This document shows positions 7,983 through 15,733 of a DNA stretch of 64,000 nucleotides, piece after piece. The stretch is taken from contig CANLUH010000008.1 of assembly GCA_947494205.1 (NCBI GenBank), positions 1 to 64,000 of the forward strand, written 5' to 3'. The notes beneath the pieces are model-generated. The model searched no databases. It saw nothing but the letters and a program-made list of their open reading frames with translations, and had not been told where the DNA came from. The first letter of the stretch is position 1, and every line of letters starts with the position of its first letter. Source of the stretch: an uncultured Flavobacteriaceae bacterium. GTDB lineage: Bacteria > Bacteroidota > Bacteroidia > Flavobacteriales > Flavobacteriaceae. The position numbers were made by a program, and so were the translations under genes.

Positions 7983-9434
7983 TTATTTTCTCTTTAAATA
8001 TCGTCCTCTTGGCTCGTTACCTTCTTGAAGTACTACTTTAGAATGCAAAAACTCTGCTGCTGCTGCTGAATCTTTTACTTTTGAAGCGCTTCGTTCTAAC
8101 ATTTCCGATTCAAACTCGGTTAATACACTTTGTCTTATACCAAGGTCTCTCCAATTAGATAGTAGTTTACATCCTTTTGATATTCCTCTTGCTAACGCAA
8201 GCGCATCTAACAACGCTTGATTTGCACCTTGGCCTTTAAATGGACTCATAGGATGAGCTGCGTCTCCAATAAGCGTTATTTCTCCCGCTTTTTCAAACGC
8301 TTCTGTATCTAGTAATTCTCGGTCATATACTGGATAGCCAGAAATATTAGCTTCTGGAGTTGCTAATAAAATTTGTGGAATAGGTTCGTGCCAGTGCGTT
8401 CTTCTACAAGCTTCTTCTTTAAGTGCTTGAGTTCCTTGGTTGCTTAATGCTTTAGCATCGTTTTCTTGCATTGGAAAACTAAGTTGCCACATGATTGAAT
8501 TAGATGCATAAGGCATCATGTAAATACGCTCATTACCATTGGCTGTTTGAAATACCGTGGCTGAGTCTAATAATGTATCATCAATATTTTTTAAAGACTC
8601 TAAAGGACAAATGCCTAATATTACAATACAATTTAAATAACGTAAAGGCTTAACATCCTCTCCAATAAGCAATTTTCGTAATGTACTACGAATGCCATCG
8701 GCTCCTACCACAAGGTCAGCCTTAGCACTCTTTATCTCTCCGTTCACTTGAAAATTGAGTGTAACACCTTCTGTTTTATCGTAGCTAAAATCTACCAATT
8801 GATGTCCCCATTGCACTTCTTTATGTCCACCAAGTTCCTCAAGTAAAGCTAAACGTAATGCTTGCCTTGCGATATGAATATTTGTCCGTTTTGGAGTAGA
8901 TTTAGTATCCAATTCCATCCATTTTCTCATACCCCATTCGCCTATTATTTTTCCTTCTGTTGTATGTACTACATGTCGTGTTGAGACCACGCCTTCTTTT
9001 AATGAAAAAATACCCAATCCTTCGATTGCTTTACTAGCTTGTTGTAACGTCAATCCATAACCTTGAGATCTTGCATCAAAGCTATCATCACGTTCATAAA
9101 GAGTAAAAGGTATCTCACGGTGCAAACAAGCTACTGCTAAAGCTACCCCTCCTATCCCTCCGCCAATAATAGCTACATGTGGATATTGTTCTTTATTAGC
9201 TATTGGTCTATAAGCGGAGCGAACTAGCCCAGCCCCACTACAATTAGCACAAGAATATAGATGACCTTTTGGTCGAATAGGAGCTATTCCTTCTCCATTT
9301 GTACTTTCAAATACATCTAATGCGCTTTGATAACTTAAACGTACTTTCTTACGAAGTCGTTTTCTTTTTTTGCCACGTCCATGACATGCTTCACAAATCT
9401 TCCAACTAACGTCTTCATTTTCCATCTTTTTCAC
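7983..9434 (-). CDS. FAD-dependent monooxygenase with N-terminal DnaJ-like CxxC zinc-finger segment
   Basis: Class A flavin monooxygenase: GGGIGG dinucleotide-binding loop at residues 91-96, an acidic residue in LYERDD, the DG motif in VVGADGIRSTLR, and the GD motif GDAAHPMSPFKGQGANQAL near residue 388. The unusual part is the first 85 residues. Two motifs, C14-xx-C17-HGRG and C62-xx-C65-SGAG, are separated by a very basic stretch; together they resemble half of a DnaJ cysteine-rich zinc domain placed before the flavin domain. The gene starts 6 bases after the lipoprotein stop, with a methyltransferase before that. An oxidative modification step on an unknown substrate is likely; the finger may bind zinc and nucleic acid or protein. 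Confidence 0.82.
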   Translation of the reverse strand: MKKMENEDVSWKICEACHGRGKKRKRLRKKVRLSYQSALDVFESTNGEGIAPIRPKGHLYSCANCSGAGLVRSAYRPIANKEQYPHVAIIGGGIGGVALAVACLHREIPFTLYERDDSFDARSQGYGLTLQQASKAIEGLGIFSLKEGVVSTRHVVHTTEGKIIGEWGMRKWMELDTKSTPKRTNIHIARQALRLALLEELGGHKEVQWGHQLVDFSYDKTEGVTLNFQVNGEIKSAKADLVVGADGIRSTLRKLLIGEDVKPLRYLNCIVILGICPLESLKNIDDTLLDSATVFQTANGNERIYMMPYASNSIMWQLSFPMQENDAKALSNQGTQALKEEACRRTHWHEPIPQILLATPEANISGYPVYDRELLDTEAFEKAGEITLIGDAAHPMSPFKGQGANQALLDALALARGISKGCKLLSNWRDLGIRQSVLTEFESEMLERSASKVKDSAAAAEFLHSKVVLQEGNEPRGRYLKRK

Positions 9435-9440
9435 TACTCA

Positions 9441-9866
9441 TTATTTGATGTGTTGTCTTTTTTCACATGTCTTAGAATTCTGTCGTTTATAAAACCCTTT
9501 CCAGAATTTTTTTTCATTTTCAAAGTTTATATTTTCTTTTATAGGTTCCAAAATAGATCTATAATCTGTATCTATATTACAGAATTCTATTTTGTTATTT
9601 CCAATGTATTCTATAGTTACTCTGTAATTATCGCTTAACTCTCCAAAACTAGTAAAGTATAGTGTATCTTCTTTAATTTCAATTTTCCGCCATTCAGATA
9701 ATTTTACCCATTCATTATCTGCTGCTACTCTCATGGAATCTTGCTTAAAATACACTTCTGTATAATCTCCATCACATGTAGAATAATAGCCTTCAAGCTT
9801 GTGGTTATTCTCACAACTAAATACCAATGCTAGGATTAAAATTATACTGTAGAGGTTTCGTTTCAT
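9441..9866 (-). CDS. small lipoprotein, unknown function
   Basis: I place the start at the ATG at 9866, giving MKRNLYSIILILALVFSCEN. This is a classic lipoprotein signal with lipobox LVFSC and puts the lipidated Cys at about residue 18. The longer reading frame to 9911 would bury this signal behind 15 extra residues and overlap the upstream methyltransferase. The mature 120-odd residues are polar with beta-type alternation (LEGYYSTCDGDYTEVYFKQDS) and no family I recognise. It sits 25 bases after the methyltransferase and 6 bases before the FAD monooxygenase, so it probably shares their transcript. Confidence 0.72.
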   Translation of the reverse strand: MKRNLYSIILILALVFSCENNHKLEGYYSTCDGDYTEVYFKQDSMRVAADNEWVKLSEWRKIEIKEDTLYFTSFGELSDNYRVTIEYIGNNKIEFCNIDTDYRSILEPIKENINFENEKKFWKGFYKRQNSKTCEKRQHIK

Positions 9867-9891
9867 TTGTAGATAATGTGTCTGTTTACAG

Positions 9892-10716
9892 TTACTTTTT
9901 GTAAACTCCACTTTTAAGTTCTAATTCTCCCAATTTTAAATGAGTAAGTAGATTCATTAATTTAGGTTTTGTTGTCTCCCCCATTAAAACATTCAGTCCC
10001 ATTTTTGGAGGGCCAAATTCTTTTAATCTTGCTACAAGCTTATCAAAAAAGTCAATCCCAGCTTGGGTTTGATTTGTAGATTGTACTTTGATTAAACCAA
10101 ATCCTTCTAAAAAACTATGCATTTCTTCTGCTTTAAATAGGAAACTATGTTCTGCAACACTAGCCCAGGGCATTGGATAGTTTACGTCTCCATTTCCTTT
10201 TTTTAAAATGTCATAAAAAAGAAAATAACCACCCGCTTTTAATACTCTATTAATTTCGGAATAAAATTGTTTCTTATTTGGAATATTCATTTGAACGTGT
10301 TGTGTCCAAACTACATCAAAAGTATTATCCTGAAAAGGAAGTTTTGTAGCATTTCCTTGGATAAAAGTTGTCTTATTGTTTAAGTTTACGAGTTCGGATA
10401 GTTTATTGGCAGTTCTTATATATTCATTACTCAAATCTATTCCTGTTGTCTTACAGTTATACTTATCTGCAAGCATTCTACATGGTCCCCCTAATCCACA
10501 ACCTACGTCTAAAACATTAAGCCCATTTAAATTAATACTATTGGCTAATTCTTTCGATACTGTTGCTCCTCGTACATGAAACTCATCTGCACCAGCAATA
10601 TCAGACCTTTTCACATCATTAAGAGCAATATTTTGTGCTTTAAGACGGTTAATAATATCCTCATAAAGACCTTCTTTAAGATAATGGTTCTCGATACTTT
10701 TATTTAAACTTTCCAT
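9892..10716 (-). CDS. SAM-dependent methyltransferase (methyltransferase type 11 / sarcosine-dimethylglycine type)
   Basis: A 274-residue small-molecule methyltransferase. SAM-binding motif I is VLDVGCGLGGPCRMLAD at about residue 70; motif II VTGID-like is GIDLSNEYIRTA; the later motif is FDVVWTQHVQMNIPNK. The GLGGPCR variant and the helical N-terminal part resemble UbiE/glycine-sarcosine-type enzymes acting on small acceptors. It appears to be the first gene of a minus-strand group followed by a lipoprotein and the FAD monooxygenase, which hints at a small modification pathway. The substrate is not readable. Confidence 0.85.
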   Translation of the reverse strand: MESLNKSIENHYLKEGLYEDIINRLKAQNIALNDVKRSDIAGADEFHVRGATVSKELANSINLNGLNVLDVGCGLGGPCRMLADKYNCKTTGIDLSNEYIRTANKLSELVNLNNKTTFIQGNATKLPFQDNTFDVVWTQHVQMNIPNKKQFYSEINRVLKAGGYFLFYDILKKGNGDVNYPMPWASVAEHSFLFKAEEMHSFLEGFGLIKVQSTNQTQAGIDFFDKLVARLKEFGPPKMGLNVLMGETTKPKLMNLLTHLKLGELELKSGVYKK

Positions 10717-10872
10717 CTCTCCTTGTTTTAGTAAATTATTACACTTAACATACTAATAGTTACGCGATGAAAAACTAAGTTAACAAAAGAAAACGTGCTA
10801 AAAGGATAATTATCAATTTTTCTGAACACCCACTGAACTAGCAATTAATTTTATATAGTTTATACAGTGTTT

Positions 10873-11328
10873 TTATTTAAAATGCATTTTCATTCCTTCG
10901 TGAGTGGCTTTAAATCCTATATCTTCATAGAATTTAATCGCCTTCGATCTTTTTTTATCTGTTGTTAATTGTAGCACATGCGCTTTCTGTTCTTTTGCTC
11001 TGTTTATAGCCCAATTAAACATTGCTTTTCCAATACCAAGTCCTCTTTTATCTTTTCTTATTCTTACCGCTTCTATTTGTGCTCTTATTCCTCCTCGATA
11101 AGTTAGATATTGGATAAAAGACAATTGTAATGTCCCAATAATTTCAGAGTTTTCGTTTTCAACAACAATTAATTCTTGATTTTGATCTTTATTTATATTT
11201 TCAAAAGCATTAAAATATTCAATCGGTAATGGTGTTTGAAAATTCTCTCTGGTTTTTCCAAGTTCATCATCTGCAATCATTTCTACGATTATTGCGATAT
11301 CGTCTCTTGTCGCTTTTCTAAATTTCAT
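10873..11328 (-). CDS. GNAT-family N-acetyltransferase
   Basis: A 151-residue acetyltransferase. The GNAT core is clear: MKFRKATRDDIAIIVEMI at the start, motif C/D strands in IIGTLQLSFI, and the acetyl-CoA loop RIRKDKRGLGIGKAMFNWAI (R/Q-x-x-G-x-G/A). It ends with the motif B region KAIKFYEDIGFKATHEGMKM. The overall form matches the flavobacterial GNATs annotated as small-molecule or protein acetyltransferases; the substrate is unknown. Two adjacent perfect palindromes at 11354-11388, just upstream, may be an operator or hairpin separating it from the HD gene. Confidence 0.88.
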   Translation of the reverse strand: MKFRKATRDDIAIIVEMIADDELGKTRENFQTPLPIEYFNAFENINKDQNQELIVVENENSEIIGTLQLSFIQYLTYRGGIRAQIEAVRIRKDKRGLGIGKAMFNWAINRAKEQKAHVLQLTTDKKRSKAIKFYEDIGFKATHEGMKMHFK

Positions 11329-11353
11329 TTTTGAATAGTGTTTCTAACTTTTG

Positions 11354-11388
11354 CTAATAGTTAAAACTATTAGTAACGTCATTGACGT
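11354..11388. promoter_or_regulatory. two adjacent perfect palindromes upstream of GNAT gene
   Basis: Palindrome 1: CTAATAGTT (11354-11362) and AACTATTAG (11365-11373) with a 2-base centre. Palindrome 2: ACGTCA (11376-11381) and TGACGT (11383-11388) around one T. They lie between the stop of the HD gene and the ATG of the GNAT gene, both leftward. No U-tract follows, so an operator is at least as likely as a terminator. Confidence 0.45.
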
Positions 11389-11431
11389 CGCGTTTATTAA
11401 AGACTTAATATATTTAGAAACTTTAGGTCTA

Positions 11432-12820
11432 TTAAGTATTTAATATTTTTTTTAGGTGTTCTGAAATTTCTTTACATTCTGGAACATATATTTTTGCTAC
11501 AAAATGCTCGTTTTCATCTTTATATTTATTAAACATTCTAGAGCTACTATTTTTCGAATGTGTAACATTTGCTATTCTATCACAAAATTTAATAAATGAT
11601 GCATTTTTAGTCTCTCTTATTCCTTTATAATAGTTATCATTGGCTCTTTCTGCTCTATTACGTCCTTTTTCATTTGTTAAAGCATAAGCAAGTTCAGCAA
11701 TTTCTGCATTTGTTTCCTTTTTTACATCATTATATGTTTCTCTTGCATCTTCAATAATATCATGAACCCAACAGGCTGCTAATACCGTTTCGCGTTCATC
11801 TTCTTCTATTAAATGAATAAAACTTTGAGCTACTTCGTATACCATATTTAAATGAAAATCGTAGTCGAAATTGTCATATTTATGATTTACACTTTTATGT
11901 TTTCTAATAGCGTATTCTTTGGTTTTCTCTAACATGTTTGCTTTTTTTGTTTTCTTTATTAATGCTATTCCTTTTTCATTTTGTATAGATTTAAAAGCTT
12001 GTTCTAAATTATCAAGTAAATTTATGTCTAAATTTTTAGATTCTTTTTTCAATTCTTCTCTAAAGTCCCAAGAAAAAATATATCTCCCCAATCCAATTCC
12101 AAGAATATTCTGTTTATTTGATTTTAAATAAGTATCTATAATATCTGTTAACTTAAAAGTATTTAATATTTTTTGAGAAATCTCTTCATACATAGGATAT
12201 CCACTCCATAAATTTTCGCTTGTTCCTAATGACTTTAATAATGAAATAATTAATAATTCTTTATTATGATATTCTTGTTTTAACTCCTCTAATAACTTTG
12301 GGAAATAACTATCATCAAAATCATTGATTTCGTTCCTGTACTTTGAAAAGCTAGAAGGTGAGTTTTTTAACCAATTATTTTCTTCTTTTTCAGCTTCTTT
12401 TGCTCTCAGAACCTCTAGTTGCTTTTCTTTTAATGGTTCTTTTAAACCTAAATCACTCAGAAATTCAAGAATTTCATTTGAATATTTAAGCCCTGCATCT
12501 CCTGACCATTTACTATATCGAATAGATACACCGTGATGAAAACCTATTGTTGATTCTAATTTATTATTATTTAAAAGTTCAATAGCATAATCGCCTAAAC
12601 ACATGCAATAAAAATCTTCTTTAGGCTCTTCAATTGCTATTAATCTATGAAATTCTTGTATTTGTAAAGGTTCAGTAATTGTCAATACTACATCATTTGA
12701 AATTGCTTTATCATCACTAACACCATCACTTTTTATCTGGACTAAATCGATATTTTTAAATAACTCATTTAAGGATTTATTTGATGCCTTATTCTTTCTA
12801 TTTGATTTGAAAACTCTCAT
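11432..12820 (-). CDS. HD-domain phosphohydrolase with SpoT/MESH1-like hydrolase motifs and a novel N-terminal domain
   Basis: The C-terminal 160 residues carry the ordered motifs of (p)ppGpp hydrolases: AIRKHKSVNHKYDNFDYDFHL, then WVHDIIED (His353, Asp354, Glu357, Asp358), then ALTNEKG, then IKFCDRIANVTHS (Asp414). These are the metal-binding and catalytic positions of the SpoT/MESH1 HD fold. No synthetase domain follows; the N-terminal 290 residues (GDYAIELLNNNKLESTIGFHHG, helical repeats after 130) match nothing I know. A stand-alone alarmone or nucleotide pyrophosphohydrolase is the best guess. The A/T-rich codon use and neighbouring lone lipoprotein suggest accessory DNA. It starts 16 bases after the lipoprotein stop. 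Confidence 0.75.
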   Translation of the reverse strand: MRVFKSNRKNKASNKSLNELFKNIDLVQIKSDGVSDDKAISNDVVLTITEPLQIQEFHRLIAIEEPKEDFYCMCLGDYAIELLNNNKLESTIGFHHGVSIRYSKWSGDAGLKYSNEILEFLSDLGLKEPLKEKQLEVLRAKEAEKEENNWLKNSPSSFSKYRNEINDFDDSYFPKLLEELKQEYHNKELLIISLLKSLGTSENLWSGYPMYEEISQKILNTFKLTDIIDTYLKSNKQNILGIGLGRYIFSWDFREELKKESKNLDINLLDNLEQAFKSIQNEKGIALIKKTKKANMLEKTKEYAIRKHKSVNHKYDNFDYDFHLNMVYEVAQSFIHLIEEDERETVLAACWVHDIIEDARETYNDVKKETNAEIAELAYALTNEKGRNRAERANDNYYKGIRETKNASFIKFCDRIANVTHSKNSSSRMFNKYKDENEHFVAKIYVPECKEISEHLKKILNT

Positions 12821-12836
12821 TTATTTCTAACCTCAG

Positions 12837-13385
12837 TTATTTATTATTTTCAGTTTGTTCAATAGTTAAATCTACTATTTTTCCACTTTTCCTAATTTTC
12901 ATTTTAGAAATAGTCAATTCTGGATATTCAAATCCAATCATTATATGGTCATCATTTTTATCAGTATCAACAATCTTATTAAAAGAATAATGAAATATAG
13001 AATCGTTATAATTTATTAAATCTATTCTGAAATCTCTTCCTAATCTACCTAAATACTCACTTTTTTCTTTATTTAAAACTACAAATATTTCTTTAAAGCT
13101 AATTTTTTGGTCATAAGAGAATATTGTATCATTTCTTTTCCCAAGATATATTGAATCATAAGCCGTTATATTCAATTTATAAAAGTCCGTTTTGTCGTAT
13201 ACTATTTTGTTTAGAGTATCAATATTAAAAGTAAAGTCAACAAATTTTCCAAATTGATTTTCTGCCTTTTTAAAACTCTTACTTTTTAAAAAGTCAAATT
13301 GAATTAATTTTGTTTTTTCAGGTTCTGATGTTCTTTTACAAGAGCTCAAAATTATAAAAATCATTAAGCATATTATTTTTTGCAT
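12837..13385 (-). CDS. putative lipoprotein, unknown function
   Basis: A 182-residue exported protein. The start MQKIICLMIFIILSSCKRTSEP is a lipoprotein signal with lipobox ILSSC, so the protein is probably anchored at Cys16 in the cell envelope. The mature part is mostly polar beta-type sequence with several Tyr-Asp-Ser-Ile repeats (YDSIYLG, YNDSIFHYSF) and no recognised domain. It precedes the HD-domain gene by 16 bases on the same strand, so the two may be co-transcribed; the link between a surface lipoprotein and a nucleotide hydrolase is unexplained. Confidence 0.65.
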   Translation of the reverse strand: MQKIICLMIFIILSSCKRTSEPEKTKLIQFDFLKSKSFKKAENQFGKFVDFTFNIDTLNKIVYDKTDFYKLNITAYDSIYLGKRNDTIFSYDQKISFKEIFVVLNKEKSEYLGRLGRDFRIDLINYNDSIFHYSFNKIVDTDKNDDHIMIGFEYPELTISKMKIRKSGKIVDLTIEQTENNK

Positions 13386-13509
13386 ACTATTATTTTAAAT
13401 TACTATTTACACCTAAATGTATAGAATTAAATCTAATTATTTAAGCCACTATTATCTAACACTATTCATTTTTTAACAAACAATTCACACAGCATTCAAA
13501 AAAAAGTAT

Positions 13510-13533
13510 TAATTTTGAAACGTTCATTTCAAA
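13510..13533 (+). promoter_or_regulatory. tetR promoter overlapping TetR operator
   Basis: The -10 box TAATTTTG (13510-13517) fits TAnnTTTG. Overlapping it is an inverted repeat TTTGAAA (13514-13520) and TTTCAAA (13527-13533), ending 4 bases before the ATG. The same half-sites recur at 14135-14156 in front of the next gene, which supports autorepression by the encoded TetR protein. Confidence 0.65.
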
Positions 13534-13537
13534 TAAA

Positions 13538-14119
13538 ATGCCAAAAGTAGAAACATTTAATAAAGAAGTTGTGCTTAATAAAGCAACACATGTCTTTCAT
13601 AACAAAGGCTACAATGCTACGTCTATGCAAGATTTAGTGGATGCGACTGGGTTAAATCGTTCTAGCATTTATAATTCTTTTGGATGTAAACAGAATTTAT
13701 TTTTAGAGTGTTTAAAAGTGTATCAAGATGAATCTAAAACAGCTTTATCGTCTATTATAATGCAAAGTAATTGTTCTTTAAGCGCGATTGAGGACATATT
13801 TAATTTGTATTATAATGATATTAGTAACGATAAAGAACGTAAAGGTTGTTTAATATCTAATTGTACAGCAGAATTAGCCAACCAAGAGCCTTCTATTAAA
13901 ACATTTTTAAATGCTAATCAAGATAATATGGTAGCACTTTTGGAAGATTTAATTACAAAAGCACAGACTAAAAAAACTATTAATACAAATAAAACAGCTA
14001 AAGAATATGCGCTGTACTTATTTACAACATTACAAGGGTTTAGACTAACAGGTATTTTATTAAATGACAAAACACAATTACGAAGTATTGTAGATACAAC
14101 ACTTCAAAACTTAACATAA
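13538..14119 (+). CDS. TetR/AcrR-family transcriptional regulator
   Basis: A 193-residue regulator. The N-terminal helix-turn-helix is clear: VLNKATHVFHNKGYNATSMQDLVDATGLNRSSIYNSFGCKQNLFLECL, residues about 11-58. The C-terminal ligand domain carries several Cys residues (ERKGCLISNCTAELANQ) typical of the AcuR/TetR_C_16-like group seen with short-chain dehydrogenases. It is followed after 51 bases by an SDR gene with its own copy of the operator, so the regulator probably represses both itself and the SDR. The ligand is unknown. Confidence 0.93.
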   Translation: MPKVETFNKEVVLNKATHVFHNKGYNATSMQDLVDATGLNRSSIYNSFGCKQNLFLECLKVYQDESKTALSSIIMQSNCSLSAIEDIFNLYYNDISNDKERKGCLISNCTAELANQEPSIKTFLNANQDNMVALLEDLITKAQTKKTINTNKTAKEYALYLFTTLQGFRLTGILLNDKTQLRSIVDTTLQNLT

Positions 14120-14134
14120 TTTTTTTTTAAACAT

Positions 14135-14156
14135 ATTTGAAACGATTGTTTCAAAT
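14135..14156 (+). promoter_or_regulatory. TetR operator upstream of SDR gene
   Basis: Perfect inverted repeat ATTTGAAAC (14135-14143), 4-base centre GATT, GTTTCAAAT (14148-14156). It overlaps a -10-like CATATTTG ending at 14139 and lies 14 bases before the ATG at 14171. The half-site matches the one at 13514-13533. Confidence 0.7.
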
Positions 14157-14170
14157 AAAAACAAATAACA

Positions 14171-14920
14171 ATGAGCAAATTAAACAACAAAGTAGCAGTA
14201 ATTACAGGAGCAAATAGTGGTATCGGATTAGCAACAGCTAAACTCTATCTAAAAGAAGGTGCTAAAGTAGTATTATCTGGGCGCCGAAAAGAAGCTTTAG
14301 ATGAAGTTGCAAAAGATTTAGAGGGTGATTTTTTAACGGTTGTTGCAGATGTAGCAAAACCAGAAGACAATGTTAGGTTAATACAGGAGGCTACTGCAAA
14401 ATATGGAAACATAGATATTCTATTCTTAAATGCTGGTGTCGCTCCAGTTACACCTACTACAGATATTACAGAAGGTCATTACAATGAGATTTTTGATATT
14501 AATGTAAAAGGGCCAATTTTAGCAACAAAAGAAGCTTTACCTCATTTAAACGATGGTGGTAGCATATTGTTTACTAATTCTATAGTACACCAAAAGGGCT
14601 TTGATGGATTAGGAGTATATTCTGCTAGTAAAGGAGCCCTAAGAGCATATGCTAGAGTATTAACATCGGAAGTTAAATCGAGAGGCATTCGTGTAAACTC
14701 TATTGCTCCAGGTCCTATTGAAACACCTCTTTATGGTAAAATGGGATTACCACAAGATGTTGTTGAAGACATGGGTAAAGGGTTTGCTACACAAGTACCT
14801 TTAGGTCGTTTTGGAACTTCGGAAGAAGTGGCTAAAACTGCTTTATTTTTAGCTTCGGATGACGCGTCTTATATTAATGGTGTTGAATTAGAGGTAGATG
14901 GTGGATTGAGTCAAATCTAA
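14171..14920 (+). CDS. short-chain dehydrogenase/reductase (SDR)
   Basis: A classical 249-residue SDR. Cofactor motif TGANSGIG at residues 13-20, NAG in FLNAGVAP, catalytic Ser in FTNSIVHQ, and YSASK as the YxxxK catalytic pair. The C-terminal ASDDASYINGVELEVDGG is the usual FabG-like ending. After TGANSGIG the beta-2 end reads VVLSGRRKEAL, where the Arg suggests NADP(H). It is probably repressed by the adjacent TetR protein through the palindrome 14 bases upstream. The substrate is likely an aldehyde, ketone or quinone, but this is inference. Confidence 0.93.
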   Translation: MSKLNNKVAVITGANSGIGLATAKLYLKEGAKVVLSGRRKEALDEVAKDLEGDFLTVVADVAKPEDNVRLIQEATAKYGNIDILFLNAGVAPVTPTTDITEGHYNEIFDINVKGPILATKEALPHLNDGGSILFTNSIVHQKGFDGLGVYSASKGALRAYARVLTSEVKSRGIRVNSIAPGPIETPLYGKMGLPQDVVEDMGKGFATQVPLGRFGTSEEVAKTALFLASDDASYINGVELEVDGGLSQI

Positions 14921-14943
14921 TACAATAGAATTGATTGCAAATT

Positions 14944-14982
14944 AAAAAGCTCAATTGGAACTATTCTCCAATTGAGCTTTTT
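14944..14982. terminator. bidirectional intrinsic terminator
   Basis: Stem arms of 16 bases, AAAAAGCTCAATTGGA and its exact complement TCCAATTGAGCTTTTT, around a 7-base loop. Lies between the convergent SDR and DUF2461 genes and has an A-tract/T-tract on both sides. Confidence 0.9.
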
Positions 14983-15002
14983 ATAATTTTATAATCTACA
15001 TC

Positions 15003-15686
15003 TTAATCATCTAGCATGGATTCTCCATTTAAATCTGTAGTTAATACATCGCTCATATAATCAAAATACGGTCTAATAGCTTTAAAGGCTTCATCTACTG
15101 TATCTATAAAATCTGGAGCTAGTACTTCTTTATCTGTAAAGGGTTTTGTAAATATAAATTGCTTCTTTTTAATTAAATCGATAGCTGGGTGCTCTTTACT
15201 AAAGCCTTTTGGTGCTGTTTTTACTTCCTCTCCTACAAACTCGCCCCATATACTTTTAAATGTTTTCTCGTTTATAATATCTCTTATCTCTTGGTCGTCC
15301 ATTTCAAACTCTTTTCTAATACGCAATAAATCTTCTTTTGCAGGTTGCCAAAATCCTGTAGCAATAAAACTTTTGTTATTGGGTTCTATTTGCAAATAAT
15401 AACCGCCTCTTAATCTTGGTTTTGTTCTATGGTAAGACCCTCCTAAATTATTTTTGTACGGTAATTTATTTTTAGAAAAACGAACATCTCTGTAAATTCT
15501 AAATACCTTCAGTTTATCTATCTCGTCATGTACATTTAAACGTTCCAAAAGTGTATTGTAAAATGCTTTTATATTGGTTTCTATCGCTTTAAATTCTGGT
15601 TTATTCTCATTAAACCAATCGCGATTATTGTTTTTTTCTAATTTTTTAAAAAAAGGAAATACGTTTTTATCTACAGTAGTACTCAT
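15003..15686 (-). CDS. DUF2461 domain-containing protein
   Basis: A 227-residue protein of the widespread DUF2461 (TIGR02453) family. Family landmarks visible here are FPFFKKLEKNNNRDWFNENKPEF near the start, RIYRDVRFSKNKLPYKNNLGG, the aromatic stretch GGYYLQIEPNNKSFIATGFWQP, and LIKKKQFIFTKPFTD near the end. No signal peptide or membrane helix is present. The molecular function of the family is not established. It follows TruA on the same strand with a 47-base gap, so the two may share a transcript, and it ends at the bidirectional terminator at 14944-14982. Confidence 0.88.
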   Translation of the reverse strand: MSTTVDKNVFPFFKKLEKNNNRDWFNENKPEFKAIETNIKAFYNTLLERLNVHDEIDKLKVFRIYRDVRFSKNKLPYKNNLGGSYHRTKPRLRGGYYLQIEPNNKSFIATGFWQPAKEDLLRIRKEFEMDDQEIRDIINEKTFKSIWGEFVGEEVKTAPKGFSKEHPAIDLIKKKQFIFTKPFTDKEVLAPDFIDTVDEAFKAIRPYFDYMSDVLTTDLNGESMLDD

Positions 15687-15733
15687 TCGATTAACTTTAG
15701 TTTTAGATTTTAAAATTACAAAAGCTTTTGACC

